Assembly: GCA_015039365.1 (NCBI GenBank)
Contig: WION01000349.1
Coordinates: 1 to 55,602, forward strand
DNA from: Amanita rubescens
Taxonomy: Eukaryota; Basidiomycota; Agaricomycetes; Agaricales; Amanitaceae
Direction of reading: 5' to 3'
DNA length: 55,602 nucleotides
Shown here: positions 32,654 to 44,818 of the stretch, piece by piece
Layout: each line of letters starts with the position of its first letter
Position numbering within the stretch: the first letter of the stretch is position 1
Translations under genes and position numbers: made by a program
Notes under the pieces: generated by a model
Told to the model about the DNA's origin: nothing
Databases searched by the model: none
What the model saw: only the letters and a program-made list of their open reading frames with translations

Positions 32654-35400
32654 GAATTTTGCCTTAGCGTTGTTTTACTACACGTTGACTGATACTAGCC
32701 GTAGCGAGCGCGTTAGTGCGTGATGCTTTTCAGCATCCACCGTCTCTCACCATTAGGAAAACCGACTGGGAAGGAGTCTGGTCGGACTGCTTCCTACTTA
32801 ACGATCTTTTGACAATGGCTTACCTCGTCCTACTTGCATAATGATACTTACGATACCCGAAGACGCATTGCTCTCTACATTTTTGATCTACTATCAGTTG
32901 TACTACGATGAATATACACGATCTTATTTTTAAAAAAAAGAGTCTGGGACTGGCAGTGGCGAAAAACATCTGTCAACAAACGCTGAGCTTGAGGCTCGTC
33001 TCGGTCTTATAGCAAGCGATTTCGTCGCATGGGCCTTGCTGGCAATTCGGCGCGCCTCGGAGCTCAGCTACTTTCTCCAGCTTTACACGCCCTCCACACC
33101 CCGTCTCCTTCTTAGGCAGGCTTAGCCTACCATGGGGTTCAGCTTTCAAAGTTAACAGTGTTTGGGAGAGGCGTATTGAAAGTGCCCAGCGGGCTTATAG
33201 AGGGATGGAAGATGGGGTGAAGGGGACTGAGTTGATCGAGTTGGCGACTACAAGAGGGTGTGGTGAGCGGTTCTTTTTTCATTACTGTCTTTTCCTTTGC
33301 TTAAGTTGCGTCAACGAGAGGATGACTCGCGAGAGATGTCAAATCCTGTCATGGTAGCGCTCCACGTCAGTTGTTGCCTTCAGTCAATCTCGGATGGACA
33401 CGTACCTCGGGGTCGATAACCTTGGTTCAACTCGGCTCTCAAATGCCTTTTGCTTCATACATCTTTACTATCCGTCGTGATCCGTGCGTATGGATGGGAA
33501 CCGAAGATCCAGATGCGAAGTCTGAAGCTTTTGAGGCGTGATTATGAAGCACAGGCGACGACACATACGTGGTCCGTAATTTCCCCTTGGAGGACGAATC
33601 TGAGCGTCGTTCCAACGTAATGTTAACGGAGGTTTGGCAGGGTTTCCAATCGTCTTGAATTTCATCTGAACGATCTCATCACTATTTCGTTAATACTTCG
33701 TGATCGCGGACACCCAATAACCTTACCATCGCAAAGACGCGTCTCCTCTTTTCCTTTTCCTGACTATTCTTAGTGACGCCCGGTCAACTGAGACCACACG
33801 ATCACTTTGCTCCTTTCGTCTATCACCACGTCATCCTGTCTTTTCACGGTTGCCTCCCTCTCCTTCGCTCATTTCGCTTCATAAGTTCCACAGTCGTGTT
33901 CGTCTGCACTACAATATTATTGGGCATAGACCATAAAACGAACCGAAAAAGCGAAACTTTGTTCAGTTTTTGGGCGCTGCCAAGCTACGATGGGTTTTCC
34001 ACGGCGCTTCCCACTGTTAGCTTTTCAACGCCATACCCAGTTGGACACGCTGTGGAACAAACCATGTCAGCCGTTAACAGGGACGAATGAAAAAAAAACA
34101 CGCAACCTGGAAAGCTTCTCGTTCGTCTTGGTCAGTTTGTTAGAGAAAAGACGACGGTACTTGTCCGGCAGAATGGTCTTGCGTTTGGCGCTTTTCGTCT
34201 TCTGACTGACACCTTGTATCACAGCTTTTCACCGTGAAGCTGTGCGTAGGTAGTAGTAAGAAACGTTGACGGGTGGCCGGGGGATTGGGTACTCACTGGT
34301 CCTTGTCTGTTTCGTACAATTAGACTCGCTACGCGATATCAAAAAAGTTAAGCTATACTTACGTGGAATTTTTAAGTGGCAGTTGAAATCAGACGATTCG
34401 ACGTGGGAGGTGTAACGGTCCATGAACCTGTAGTCGTATTAACATTCGCTGAAGGCAAAACGCAATTGGTAACGCACCTATATAACGGCTGCTTTCTATC
34501 CATGCACGTTCTCGTTTCGGAACCATCGTCAAACGTGTTGACGGCTAATAGACCCAACATAAGCAAATCCGTAAGCGATGTAGTGGCAGCACGTACCAAT
34601 TTGCTTCCTTTCTGGCCAAACGAGATCTAGGATGGACAGAGTCAGCCGAGTTGGACACAAAGCGCAGGGGGATTGGCCCCGTTGGTAGTCTGGTTCCAAG
34701 TTGATATCGGAGTGGTCTATTGGGATACTATTGAGTGAAACTAGCAGAAAAAAGAAGATGGACACTGACTGTAGAGAGCCTGGACTTACACTGAATCCAC
34801 CTGCTGATGAGTTTGACTTTTTCCTTGAGGAAGAGGGTCCGTATTACTATTCGTCGTTGTCGATTTCGGTGAGTTCAAGTTTGCGGTTGTTGTAGTCGTT
34901 GGTGATGTTGACCGGCATATTCGGACTGGTTGATCACAGCAGTTCCGTCGAGCACGTCGTCATCGTCGCTGCCAAAGATGGCTTCGCTAAGCGACAACAA
35001 GCGTCTCTGGCGCGCGCTTTCCAGCGGGATTGTGTGACTGGAATGCATGCCAAAAGGCTCTTCAGGATAATTGCACTTCGAGAATCAACACCGAAAAATT
35101 GGTTATTGGCATGTACTCCCCCGTTGGTTGATCCCTTGCATGCACGACACAACCCTCTTCGCTTCCCCACACCGCGTCTAGCCTACCCACTCGTCATCGT
35201 TGTCCACATTGCAAGGAAGACTCTAGCGTACAACCTCTGCGTTCACTTTGAACGAGTCACGGACTGCGTTTCTTGGAATAAAGGTCGCAAACACAATCCT
35301 CGAATGGGAACTGATCGGAACCGGGCGCCTCTTCTACAAACTCGGGCTGACACTAAACGCTCTCAACAACAAATCAGGACCACAGCAGGAAGGAGAGTGT
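32654..35400. other. Long stretch without a supported gene
   Basis: About 2.7 kb. Short frames occur (for example 34376-34630 and 34742-34895 on the plus strand) without motifs or convincing joints. A poly-A run is at 32931-32939. The right part may include the 5' end of the broken gene described next. Confidence 0.4.
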
Positions 35401-36505
35401 ACGATATGGGCTACCTCACAAAACAGACTCTACGGCCCCTTCCTCCCTATAATCCAACCTCTCAGTTACGGCGTCCCTCTCGACGGAAAAGGAAAAAAAC
35501 CCCTCCGCTCACCCTCCCCGCCTTCCTCAGGCTCAGAAGAAGGAGCAACCCAAATCCACCTCTCGGCATGCTCACCCTTCTCTCCGCCGGTATACACCCC
35601 CACTTTCTGCTCCACCACCACCTCTTTTATCCGAGCACCGATCCCTTTTAAGGCAATTCACTCGACGAAGGCGTCCCTGACAGCCCAAACCAACACCCTC
35701 CGCCGAAGCAGCTCAACCCCGAGGACATTTCACCGCATAGGATCGTCCCGGATTACCCGTTCCTCTCCGCGGCGAGGTATGAGAATATGAAAGAGGCGTG
35801 GGGGAACTTGATCAACATCGCTCAAGATATTGGAGGTGTCATAGACGAAGACGAGTATGAGGATTATAGCGACGAGGGTGAGGATGAGCGGCGATGACGA
35901 TGACGATGACAATACCGACAACGTCGGGGACGACGTGAGTCTCAATTTCCTAATCTTACCTGACTCTGACCTTGCCCGCATACAGGTTTCGACAATACCC
36001 AAAGACGTCTCCTCAGATGCCCAATATTCTGAACCGTCTAGCGGCCAACCCACTAACGCCGCTTCACCTTTTTCACCCACTGGAGAAGAAGTGGCCTCAC
36101 GAACCACGAATGGTCCGTTTCGATCTGAAATACGCGTCGTTGGGTCGAACGACTCGTCGATTCTTTTTCTTATCTTGATTTTGTCAGGATGGGAGGTGTA
36201 GCCGGGGTATTGGAAGGATGGAATCAAGGAACGGTGGGAGGCATTGAAAGCTCGTCGGGGAGGGCCAAATGCCGACGACGCAGTCACAGAAATGGAGGCG
36301 TGTTGTGTATTGGATGGGTTATCAAGATTTGTTGCGTGCGTGTTCTCTCCTATTATCTGATTCACACAACTGACCCACGCAAGCACAGCAAGTCCCACCA
36401 TATTAAGACGAATGAGAGACACGACTTCTCACCACCGCTTTTGCGGTCAAGAACAGGCCGATCAACAGGCAACGAAGAAGTATGTTTCTCCAAAATGGAC
36501 AAAAC
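35400..36505 (+). pseudogene. 5' part of an unknown host gene, broken by the 17.7-kb insert
   Basis: Segments with protein-like composition lie in order. Around 35660-35881: DEGVPDSPNQHPPPKQ to AARYENMKEAWGNLINIAQD and an acidic run. 36016-36166: MPNILNRLAANPLTPLHLF to VRFDLKYASLGRTTRRF. 36202-36335: GYWKDGIKERWEALKARRGG to LDGLSRFVA. 36384-36505: SPTILRRMRDTTSHHRFCG to KKYVSPKWTK. The last two join in phase across a GT-AG intron, and the final one ends at a GTAAGT donor (36506). At least two one-base frame breaks are needed upstream (near 35655 and 35890). A matching 3' exon lies at 54188. I do not recognise the protein. Confidence 0.42.
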
Positions 36506-36515
36506 GTAAGTTTGC

Positions 36516-36727
36516 CCGAGTGATCATGCGTGATCGTGCGTGATCATTCATGATCATACGTGAATCATGCGTGCTCGACGTGATCACCCGTTAGCCATGC
36601 ATGATCATGCGTCGTCCACGAATGGTCTATGCGTGGATGACTTTTTTTGCTCATGTGTGGTCCATTCATGATCACGCTCTCGAAAATGTTTGATATCAAA
36701 TCACGCGTGGTTCATTCGTCGTCCATG
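36516..36727. repeat. Left-end degenerate palindromic repeats
   Basis: Many TGATCA/GATCATGCG units (for example TGATCATGCGTGATCG at 36520) mixed with GCGTCGTCCACGAATGG (36609-36625) and CGTCGTCCATGAGTG near 36717. The same word set occurs at 53.99-54.18 kb. They look like clustered binding sites rather than coding DNA. Confidence 0.8.
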
Positions 36728-36985
36728 AGTGATCTCTTTTTCTTCCGAAAACAAAGTTGTTTTCATCTACGCATGCCCGATGCGTTGACGATGCGTGACC
36801 GGTGCATTGTCCACGCATTCTTCGCGTCCTCGACGTTTGTAAATGTTGCTTCAGCTAGATCTATAATCAGCATTTACATAACTCGGGTATCCGCAGTAAC
36901 AAGATAAAGTAGCCACATATATGATATCAGCAAGATGCCAATGACAACACGGCATCAAATAAATGTCAAAGGACTTCCTAAAAAA

Positions 36986-37518
36986 TCATGAGATCAATAG
37001 TCTGTGATTACTAGTTTTCAGTGTCGCCTTCATACCTGTCATCCTCGTCGTTCGAACACCGGAACTGGCCCCACCACGTATGGTAGTAGGCAGATGAGAA
37101 CGACGGCGGGATCCCGAGGAATGGCTGTCATATGCTGCCGTCATGGTGGAGACCGAGGAGAATGATGGCGATGACCCTATGCACCCCACATCCATTACTT
37201 AATACTGGCACAGAGAATAAGAAAGGACCAAATGCTTACACCTCTACCCCAATCCGGAGTCTGGTCTTTCATCGCCATCATCTCCTCACAGCCCCTTCCA
37301 CAGCCCTGGTCGCGACCTCTACCTCTACCGCTGCCACCCCTACCACATTCGCCACCCCTCCTCTTGTCGAACGTTGCCAAGGTTCGAACCTCGAACCGCG
37401 GCCAGTATATCGCTATCAGTACACAACTCTCGAAAACAATATCAAGCAAAAAAGCACATATTACTGTCATTAGTCGTCCTTCGTCGGCGTCGCGAATTTC
37501 ATTTAGCGTACCTTGCAA
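36986..37518 (-). CDS. Small RGG/Ser-rich protein (hypothetical)
   Basis: Two exons (37242-37518, 36986-37197) would give 162 aa. The first exon starts MQGTLNEIRDADEGRL, has one hydrophobic stretch (VICAFLLDIVFESCVLIAIY) and then a Gly/Arg block (RGGSGRGRGRDQGCGRG). The second is Ser/Thr/Arg-rich (SSPSFSSVSTMTAAYDS, RRRSHLPTTIRGGASSG). RGG blocks often bind RNA. It is transcribed in the same direction as the KOW gene whose stop lies 424 bp upstream, so it could also be a displaced tail of that gene. Composition bias makes the call weak. Confidence 0.35.
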
Positions 37519-37941
37519 CTTGTATTTACCGATCTCTAAGGCCGGGATCTCGTGATGGATCTACCATCAGATGATCAGAAACCGATCGTTATCCTCGTGA
37601 CGTCAGCGCGTCGCGATCAATATTCGCGCCCACGAGAATCGACTCAACAATGCCAACGACTAGGAATAGCATTGATACTCGAAACCATATATAATCTATG
37701 CGGTTAATCAGCGAGGTGGACGCTAATAGCATTAATCGACTTACACATCTAATGATACCCTCACCCATGGTCAGTCATACCATTTGTCAACAGCTCAAAT
37801 GTGAGAATATGACAGCCCCTCTTACGCCATCTTACCAGTTCTGCGGCAAGTTTATCAGTTCCCATCGATTCTGTCATTTTATCTGTCTGCGGGTCACATT
37901 AAAAGATGCAATGGTATATTAAATACAGAATAGATAGCCGT

Positions 37942-40900
37942 CTATCCTTCCGGCCTCGACAAAGGATCGCATCGTGCTAATCGACTAGCCTCCATGATAC
38001 AAAATGGTGAAGACCTTGTGTAACCGCGACGACCCAATGGAAAAAAACCGTCCACTCTCGGCTTGCGGGTGAGGTATACTTCTCCGATATTGTCACCGCT
38101 TATGACTACGACATCTTGTCCTTTGGATGTTGGCCTTTCTGGGAAAAGATACTTGGCCGGAATTTTGACAGGCTGTTGTTGCCTTGCGCTCACCACGACT
38201 TGCCCTTCCCCTTCACCCGACAGAACAAGTACTCTTTGCCCTTCATATCGTCCTCTTGCAAAACCTCCTTGTTCGAAGGGGTCTGTTTTACTGTTACGGA
38301 CGTGGGCCCAGATACGCTTCGTCACCAAGTCACCTTTCATTATCCAGTTAGCGGGGATTACTTTGAAAGAATGTGTCAATTACAATTTTAAAGTTTGAAC
38401 ACAACCACGTACCTTGATTTTCGTATGATATGTTGCCATCAAGCCTTCGAGGAAGCTGAGGCAGGTGTATCGCTGCCGCTGAATCGGGGGCCGTTGGTAT
38501 TGGGTCCACATTCTCCACTGATCCACCCGTCCCGGATGTCGCACCACAATCCCGTTGCCCAATCGGAGTTTCATCAGGCCATGTTGGTTCATCTGCGCCT
38601 GGTGTCGTCGCTCTCACTGGTTGTACGATGGAAAGAGTCGGCAGTCGACGTCCCATCGTAGCGGGGGTTTGATACCGCCCGATGTAATAATCAGTAAGAT
38701 CTCGACCTTGCTTTTCTCTGTAACGCATTCAGCTCGTCGGCAAAATTACATATCCTGTGCTTCACTCACCGATCATTAAGCAGGAAATCCACGTGAATAT
38801 TCAACAAGCGCGTTCCTGCTCTGTTTTCGATCTGCATCATTCCTTCGCCCAAACTTGCTCGAATTCTACCATATAACCCCTTTTCCGCGTGATCTCCCGT
38901 TACTTGGACCCACGTGTTAACCAGCTCCTGGTAGTGATCATACTGAGCAAGAGAATGACGCTCTTTCCTCCACCTCTCTTCCAATGGGCCAACAGGGGCT
39001 TCCTTGCACGGATCTACCTCTAAAAACCAATGTGGCACTGTAAACTAGAGCAATGGCCACGTTAATCTTCGATCGACGACCTATCATGTGCATGTACCTT
39101 GGTATTCGGTCTATCACCAATGACGTCAACACCCAACTCCGTCACTTTCCATACCCTACCCCTTTCTCCAAAATCAGCTGACATGCGGCTAACGACGCGC
39201 ACAGAATCCCCCACTTGAATCTCATGAGGCAAGCCGCGTTCAAAGCTATCGTGCGGAATAAGTTGCCAGCTTTGCACGTGAAACTGTTTCAAAGTTAGTC
39301 ATTTAATGTCTGACCAATAGAACAACGTACATTTTCCTTCGCGTCGCGATCGAATACCTCGATTTCACCTTCACGGATACTCACTACCCACCCTTCGCGG
39401 TTCAGGTTGGAAGCTTTTGCCACTTTTACCTTGTCGCCCACCTCGTAGAATCTTCTAACCCAACGAGCATCTATTCCCACCTGCTCCGTGTTGTTAATGC
39501 ACAGAATTACTTCATCCAGGAAAATATCATCGATAATTCCCCTTTTCATAACACCCTCCACGTTTGCCTCTACTTTCTGCCCAATTTCGACGCATGCAGC
39601 AACGTGATTCTCGTATGTCCACCGCATGAAGCTCGGATCCCGATTTACAAACTGTAATATTTGCCCACCGATGGTCATTCCCTCTGCAAAAATCTTTAGC
39701 TCGTTTAGCTCGGGTACCGCCGTTTCAGATTTCAATACGGCATGTGGTACTTCGAAGAATGCGAAAGGCAGCAGAAAATCATCCCCGCCTTTAACCGGTC
39801 TCCAACCGTGACTATCGGGTTTGGTCAGCCGATATAGGGGCATATTGATCACCTCGAGATCGTAACGAATGTTCGGGTGCCACCACACTGTGGGATCCAT
39901 CATATGGGCGGCGGGCGGGGCCTGCCTCGCCAGAACGGGATCGCCCAACAAGGGTTGTAACAGTCGTTGCATTCGTTTGTATTTTTTCCGCGTATTCGAA
40001 TTATCTTCACCCTTCAAGATTGGAACCGGTAGGCGCGGGACCATACAGAGGAAAACGGTTGACTCGGTCATCCCGTCGATATATACCAGATCGTTGGCGT
40101 ATTTGAGTATCCTTTCGTCCATTTTGTTATCCTTCGATAACAATTCCTTCAATTCGGATCTTCTTTTTAGTCGGCCCCAAGCAGGAACTGTTATCCGTCG
40201 CCCCCGATGTTGCCACTTCAGCCATGTCAAACGTTCCTCAACAGGTACAAAAAAAATTTGAAGTGGGTGAGTGAACGTCGACAGATCGATACACAGTTTC
40301 TCCACATACTCCCGACAAGCTGATTCCACGCAAATCCACTTTTGGCCGCCCGGTGGCAGAAACACTGTGAGAGCCAAACGGGGCCACGCCTGAAGGCGCT
40401 CGTTGAGGAGGAAAAAACTTTCTTCTTCGGTTCCGTCCTTCATCGTCAACGTGTTAATCGCCAAACAAGACCAGAAATAGTGATAAACTCACTCGCACCC
40501 GAACTCTCCATAGGGGAGGATCGTCGTCACTTGGCATTCGAGTTACGCCGTCAGCGATGGAGGTGATATTGTCGTTCCAGAAGTCCGAGTCGTCCCGGGA
40601 ACCGTCTTGATTTTCATCCTGAGGCACTGCTATCTGCGCATCATATCGATTAATCACTTCTTCTAGTCGGCAATCTTGACGCATTCTGTCATTGCTAGCC
40701 CTCGCTACCGACGGATCTAACACAGGGCTACAATTTCTGTTGGAAAGCGCGCTAGGAACGGCGTCATCCACTGCAGTCATAAGTTTCATCATGTAAGAGA
40801 ACATATGTTTACAAGCACTTACAATGAGCATGGTCGTCTTCTTCTGACGATTCCAAGTCCTCCTCGCCGCTGTCGTCGTCGATGAAGCCATCCTCTCCTG

Positions 40901-41047
40901 TTGATATGGTATTAACATCAAGGAAACTTTTGGGCGTGCCAGCAACATACCGTCGTCATTCGAATCTGTTGTCTCTCCGTCTGCACCTTCCGATGCTTCA
41001 ATGTCCACCAAATCCCGGACGTTTGCCTTCAAAAACTCGGTAAGCAT
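37942..41047 (-). CDS. NGN/KOW (Spt5-like) protein
   Basis: Eight exons (40951-41047, 40823-40897, 40493-40770, 39331-40437, 39098-39283, 38770-39044, 38413-38717, 37942-38360) chain in phase to 2742 nt, 913 aa. The layout follows Spt5. An acidic N-terminus (DGFIDDDSGEEDLESSEEDD) leads into an NGN-like region (PLWRVRVRDGTEEESFF to KWICVESACREYVEKL, then FVPVEERLTWL). Several KOW segments follow: VGDKVKVAKASNLNREG, VGDSVRVVSRMSADFGERG, GRYEGQRVLVLSGEGEG and KGQDVVVISGDNIGEVY. Real Spt5 is a transcription elongation factor bound to RNA polymerase. This protein is far diverged from it and belongs to the multicopy Spt5-like proteins found in agaricomycete genomes. Its place beside the integrase suggests element cargo. 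Start choice is moderate; an upstream exon is possible. Confidence 0.78.
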
Positions 41048-42190
41048 TCGGATCCCGTACAAACGCGAGGGCGACTACCATAAACCTCGTTTTCTTCCTC
41101 ATCACGTCCTGGCCGGGGCTACCGGGTCTCTTGCCACTCTATCATGTCTTTGAGCCTGTTTCTGGTGTCGAAAATTGCCACTCTTACCGGCGCGTTCATG
41201 AACCGTCTTTTAGGTCTGAAAGAACCAGGGTCAGTTTCGTCTCGCACTTATTTATCACCATTCCTTTCCGGTATGATTTTTTTCTCATTTGAACGACGAG
41301 ACTTACGAAGATTAAAATGTAGATTATCCCAACTACAATACGATGCAAGGACTACAGGTTCTATGCTAATCGTGGAAGGACGAAAGGGGAAGGAAGCTTC
41401 GGCTACCCACTTAAGTACCAGTCTCCCGCGCTTGTTGTTCACGCCAAACTATTAACGTTATCTTCGGGAAGCTCCTCCGGAGAAGTTCGTCAACAAGCGC
41501 AAACGACCGCGGAAGGGGGCTACTTAAGGCAGCCTCAGTTCGTGGGATCTTTTTTTCGCCCCCCATCATGTGTGTCGGTGGGGGGGAAGGTGGAAGGTTT
41601 CAGAGGTATAGCGAGGGTCCAACGTAACTTTAGTGCACCCCCCCTTCGCAGAGTGATTGTAACGTGCATATACCATAATTTTAAGACGATGTCATACTCC
41701 CCGCCAAACTGGCGAACTGTAGGAATACGAATCACAGCTAAGGTACATCATAGTGCATCTCCACCCCCGTCATTTAACCAACACTAATTGCTTTCGGGAT
41801 CCAGCTTTCACCCTCCTTTCCATTGCTCTTGGAGGCGCTTTGTACCGCTTTGGAGTATCTGCATTAGCAGTTGCTCGCCGTATGATAAATGGTTTCGTTC
41901 ATGTTGTTCATGTGAAGCCCGGTGAGTGGTATTCTTAACGCGATGAATCCTCGCCTGTGTTCTTATCCATGTATAGACGCTGATCCCTACTTGAATTTTA
42001 TTCCAATCTCTCGTCTACTGGACTCAACGCTTGTTTTCCCCGTCGCACCCGCCGTATTACCCAAAAAAAAAACCATCAACGACTTGACCTATATATGGTA
42101 ATAGCGCCGCGCACTCCGGTTGGGGATGTCCGCATCATCTCTTCTCCCGAACATTGGCTTGGGAGCACCAAAAACCCGCTTACTACCATC
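41048..42190 (+). other. Region with a possible small plus-strand gene
   Basis: Two open exons can be joined: 41805-41920 (FTLLSIALGGALYRFGVSAL, then AVARRMINGF and VVHVKP) and, after a GTGAGT...TATAG intron, 41977-42098 (DADPYLNFIPISRLLDS to INDLTYIW and stop). I could not find a first exon whose phase fits, so no CDS is called. The first part has a hydrophobic segment, perhaps a signal or membrane anchor. A poly-C/G patch is at 41560-41590. Confidence 0.3.
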
Positions 42191-42455
42191 ATCCCATGCC
42201 TTCTGAACGCAAGCCGCTACGTACGTGTAAGATTACCTCGTTTTATACGTTGTTCTGACAATCTTACGCAGCGCCGAATATGGACAAGCTGAAAAGACGT
42301 ACCAAACAATTATGGGTTCTTGGGTTCAACGATCTGGATATTTTACATAATTTGAAGGATTTCTACGACACTAACGCATATCAACTTGGGTTTGTATATC
42401 CATCCGGCGCGTCCTACACTCAGCTAAACATTATAGGGCGAAGAAATTTCGGAAA

Positions 42456-42750
42456 TTGCGCCACTCATGGGGCTTTGAAAGCGCTCGAAGTTGTTCACTC
42501 TCCGATGAAGAGATTCAGGTTAAATTCCGGCTATTCAAGCAGGATAACCCAAACGCTGGAGCTGGGCGGATAGTAAAGCACTTGCTAACGCGTCATAAAG
42601 TCAGAGTACCCAAGTACGTGGATACATGTAATCAGTTCCAGAGATAATGGCGACTGATGTTAAATCACAGGAGTAGAATATCAAAGATCCTACGCCGGAT
42701 AGAGCCGGAAGCAGTCCTTCAACGGAAACCAAAGATATTCTGACGACCTC
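42456..42750 (+). CDS. Helix-turn-helix ORF, orphan integrase N-terminus-like
   Basis: Two exons (about 42456-42613 and 42672-42750) read SLSDEEIQVKFRLFKQDNPN, GAGRIVKHLLTRHKVRVPK, then SRISKILRRIEPEAVLQRKP and a stop. The pattern of a multi-helix block followed by R-x-S-K-I-L-R-R-I resembles the DNA-binding part just before the catalytic domain of the integrase at 44819 ([13 protein letters not shown] to [11 protein letters not shown]). No catalytic domain follows. It is either the stump of a second integrase or a stand-alone DNA-binding protein. The 5' end is undefined: upstream frames around 42200-42450 do not join clearly. Confidence 0.42.
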
Positions 42751-43077
42751 GAGCTTTTCTCTATGTCGATCAATAAAAGAAACGTCATATAAAACATTAT
42801 GATCGAATATATCGTAGAATCTAATGAATAGACGCGTTCTTCTCAGGTGTTCTCATCCTGCAAACAACATCCTTTAAATTTTTTCATGTACCGGATGCTA
42901 TCTACGTGTCCTCGGTGCAGCGGACGTCTGTTGTTAGCTCTATTAAAGCAGGCCACCTAAACGAGATCAACACTGTAACGGCAAGCCGCAGGCGAAAACA
43001 GAGCACACGATGAGGTGTAAGTCATCTCATTTATTCAAATCTGCTCATATACTTAATGATCCCCCCCCGCATAGTGA

Positions 43078-44714
43078 TCATTCGCCGTCCCTGACCCCTT
43101 CTGTTCTACGGAAAACATTCTCCAGCTCCTTCACCCGGCGTTGGAATTCGTTGAAAGAACCATACAGATCTCGTTCCACCTCTCCAAGTTTCTTCAGCGG
43201 GGTACGCAGAATCATCTTCACCAAATCCAGTGAGTTCTGATGCGTTCGAGATAGGTCGCGGTTCTGATCTCCTAGTTTTTTGATGCAGTTTTCGGCGCGC
43301 AGATGCCAGGATCGGTGGTTAGCGAAAGTGGATAGGGCTGGTCCTGACGTTAGGCCTCCCGAGTTGATCTGGCCACGAAAGAATAATATTATATCGTCCA
43401 TGGAAACCCACTGCTCATGCGACACCCGATATTTCTTCGCTTGGGTGCTTCCGGTGGTGTACGGTATTTGAAGACTGTCGCAAGCCTGTTTCACGAGCCT
43501 CGCGAAAATGATAATCGGAAATGCCGCTCCCAGAGTGCCCCGCTCCTCGACTACGTGTTGCTCATATATGCGAATGTATTCCTCATCAATTGCCACCTTC
43601 AGATAAATGGAAGGGTCGACTTGCTCGTTACCCCTAGTGGAAGAAGATCCAGCGGGTGTGGATTCTAGAGCCTTTGTCTGGACGCCTGAATGCTCTAAGG
43701 ACGAGCTTCCTAGCCGTGTATATCCGCTTGGTATATGTCGATTGACGGACATGGGTTCCTGACGTAAACGAACTTGGGTCAGAGGCACTTGCCGTCGTAG
43801 TACAGTTCACTCACATCCTGTTCGATAAAGTACATGACGAAAATTGGAGAGGAGGGCGAGGCATTCGCAGCAGTTTGAATGTCAACTGCTTCAGGGCAGG
43901 GATCGCATGGCTGCAGGAGCAATTTCGATTTCTCCACGTCCTCCAGCTTTCCCAAGACCTTGAATCCGTCACCCCACTTTCCTTGTAAATCGGCGACTTG
44001 ATGGACCCGCACCAATTTTTTGGCAGTGGCCACCAGGACTCTCTGGGATGTTACCATTTCCAGCATCCGACGCAGATTTTGGGTACTTGAATCGTCTTCT
44101 CGTTTCGCGCGCGCCACCACTTTATCGACCCTTGGGACTGAGCGCACTTTCATGCTCATGATCACTTCCTCCACCTCTCCAGTGGTCCTGTGAAGCCCAA
44201 TGGCTATGACCGCCTCTTCAGATTCGCCACCTTCTGTGGTAGGACCATCTACATTTGTTGCTGGCGTTTCCAGCCTATCGCTGCCCTCGCTTGAAGTAGA
44301 ACGAGGCCCTTCATTGATATGCGACGACGGAGGACTGGGGGCGTCAGTTTCGCGTATCCCCTCAGCCTGCTGGCTATCGAAACGGCAATTCATCTCCGCA
44401 GCGTCATGCAATAACTTATTAAGAGCGTTATTGGAGAATCCTTCCGCAGAAACTGGTTCATCTATCACAGCAAATTCATTTGCTGTAGGGGCGGGAGCGC
44501 TGGGTTCTGTGTCTGGGCAGACCGTTAACATGATAGAGGGCTGGTCACTGTCCTCTGTCGACATACCTGGGGGATTGGTCTGGGATGGCGGAGGATTCTC
44601 GATAGCTTCTTCGGCGGAAGTGTTCAACCTCACTCGTCGATTGACGAGAGGCATCGTACCCTGTTCCGGATTGAGGGGGGCTCTGTGTGTTCGAGTAGAG
44701 CGTCGATTGGACAT
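43078..44714 (-). CDS. Hypothetical protein divergent from integrase
   Basis: Two exons (43815-44714, 43078-43758) joined by a 56-nt GTGAGT...CAG intron give 526 aa with no leftover phase. The N-terminal 190 residues are Ser/Thr/Pro/Glu-rich and likely disordered (MSNRRSTRTHRAPLNPEQ). A folded part follows (EVEEVIMSMKVRSVPRVDK, RMLEMVTSQRVLVATAKKLV, FVMYFIEQD), then a helical C-terminal half (IFARLVKQACDSLQIPY, SWHLRAENCIKKLGDQNRDL, GSFNEFQRRVKELENVF). I know no matching family. Its start is only 104 bp from the integrase ATG on the other strand, so the two should share a promoter. It may be an accessory protein of transposition or regulation; this is inference. Confidence 0.72.
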
Positions 44715-44818
44715 TGTCTCGTCAGATAGCGGGAATTTGTTGCGAAATAAAAACAAATTCAGAAAATTTTAAATTCCGCCCCAAAACATCGCCCACGTCG
44801 GCCGTCCTTGCCCTAGCC

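Noticed and set aside
35730..36422. 230-aa minus-strand open frame
   Set aside because: Antisense to the exon chain of the broken host gene; Ser-rich and acidic composition mirrors the plus-strand codons and no motif is present.
36516..36727. CRISPR-like array
   Set aside because: Units are degenerate and palindromic with irregular spacing, and the genome is eukaryotic.
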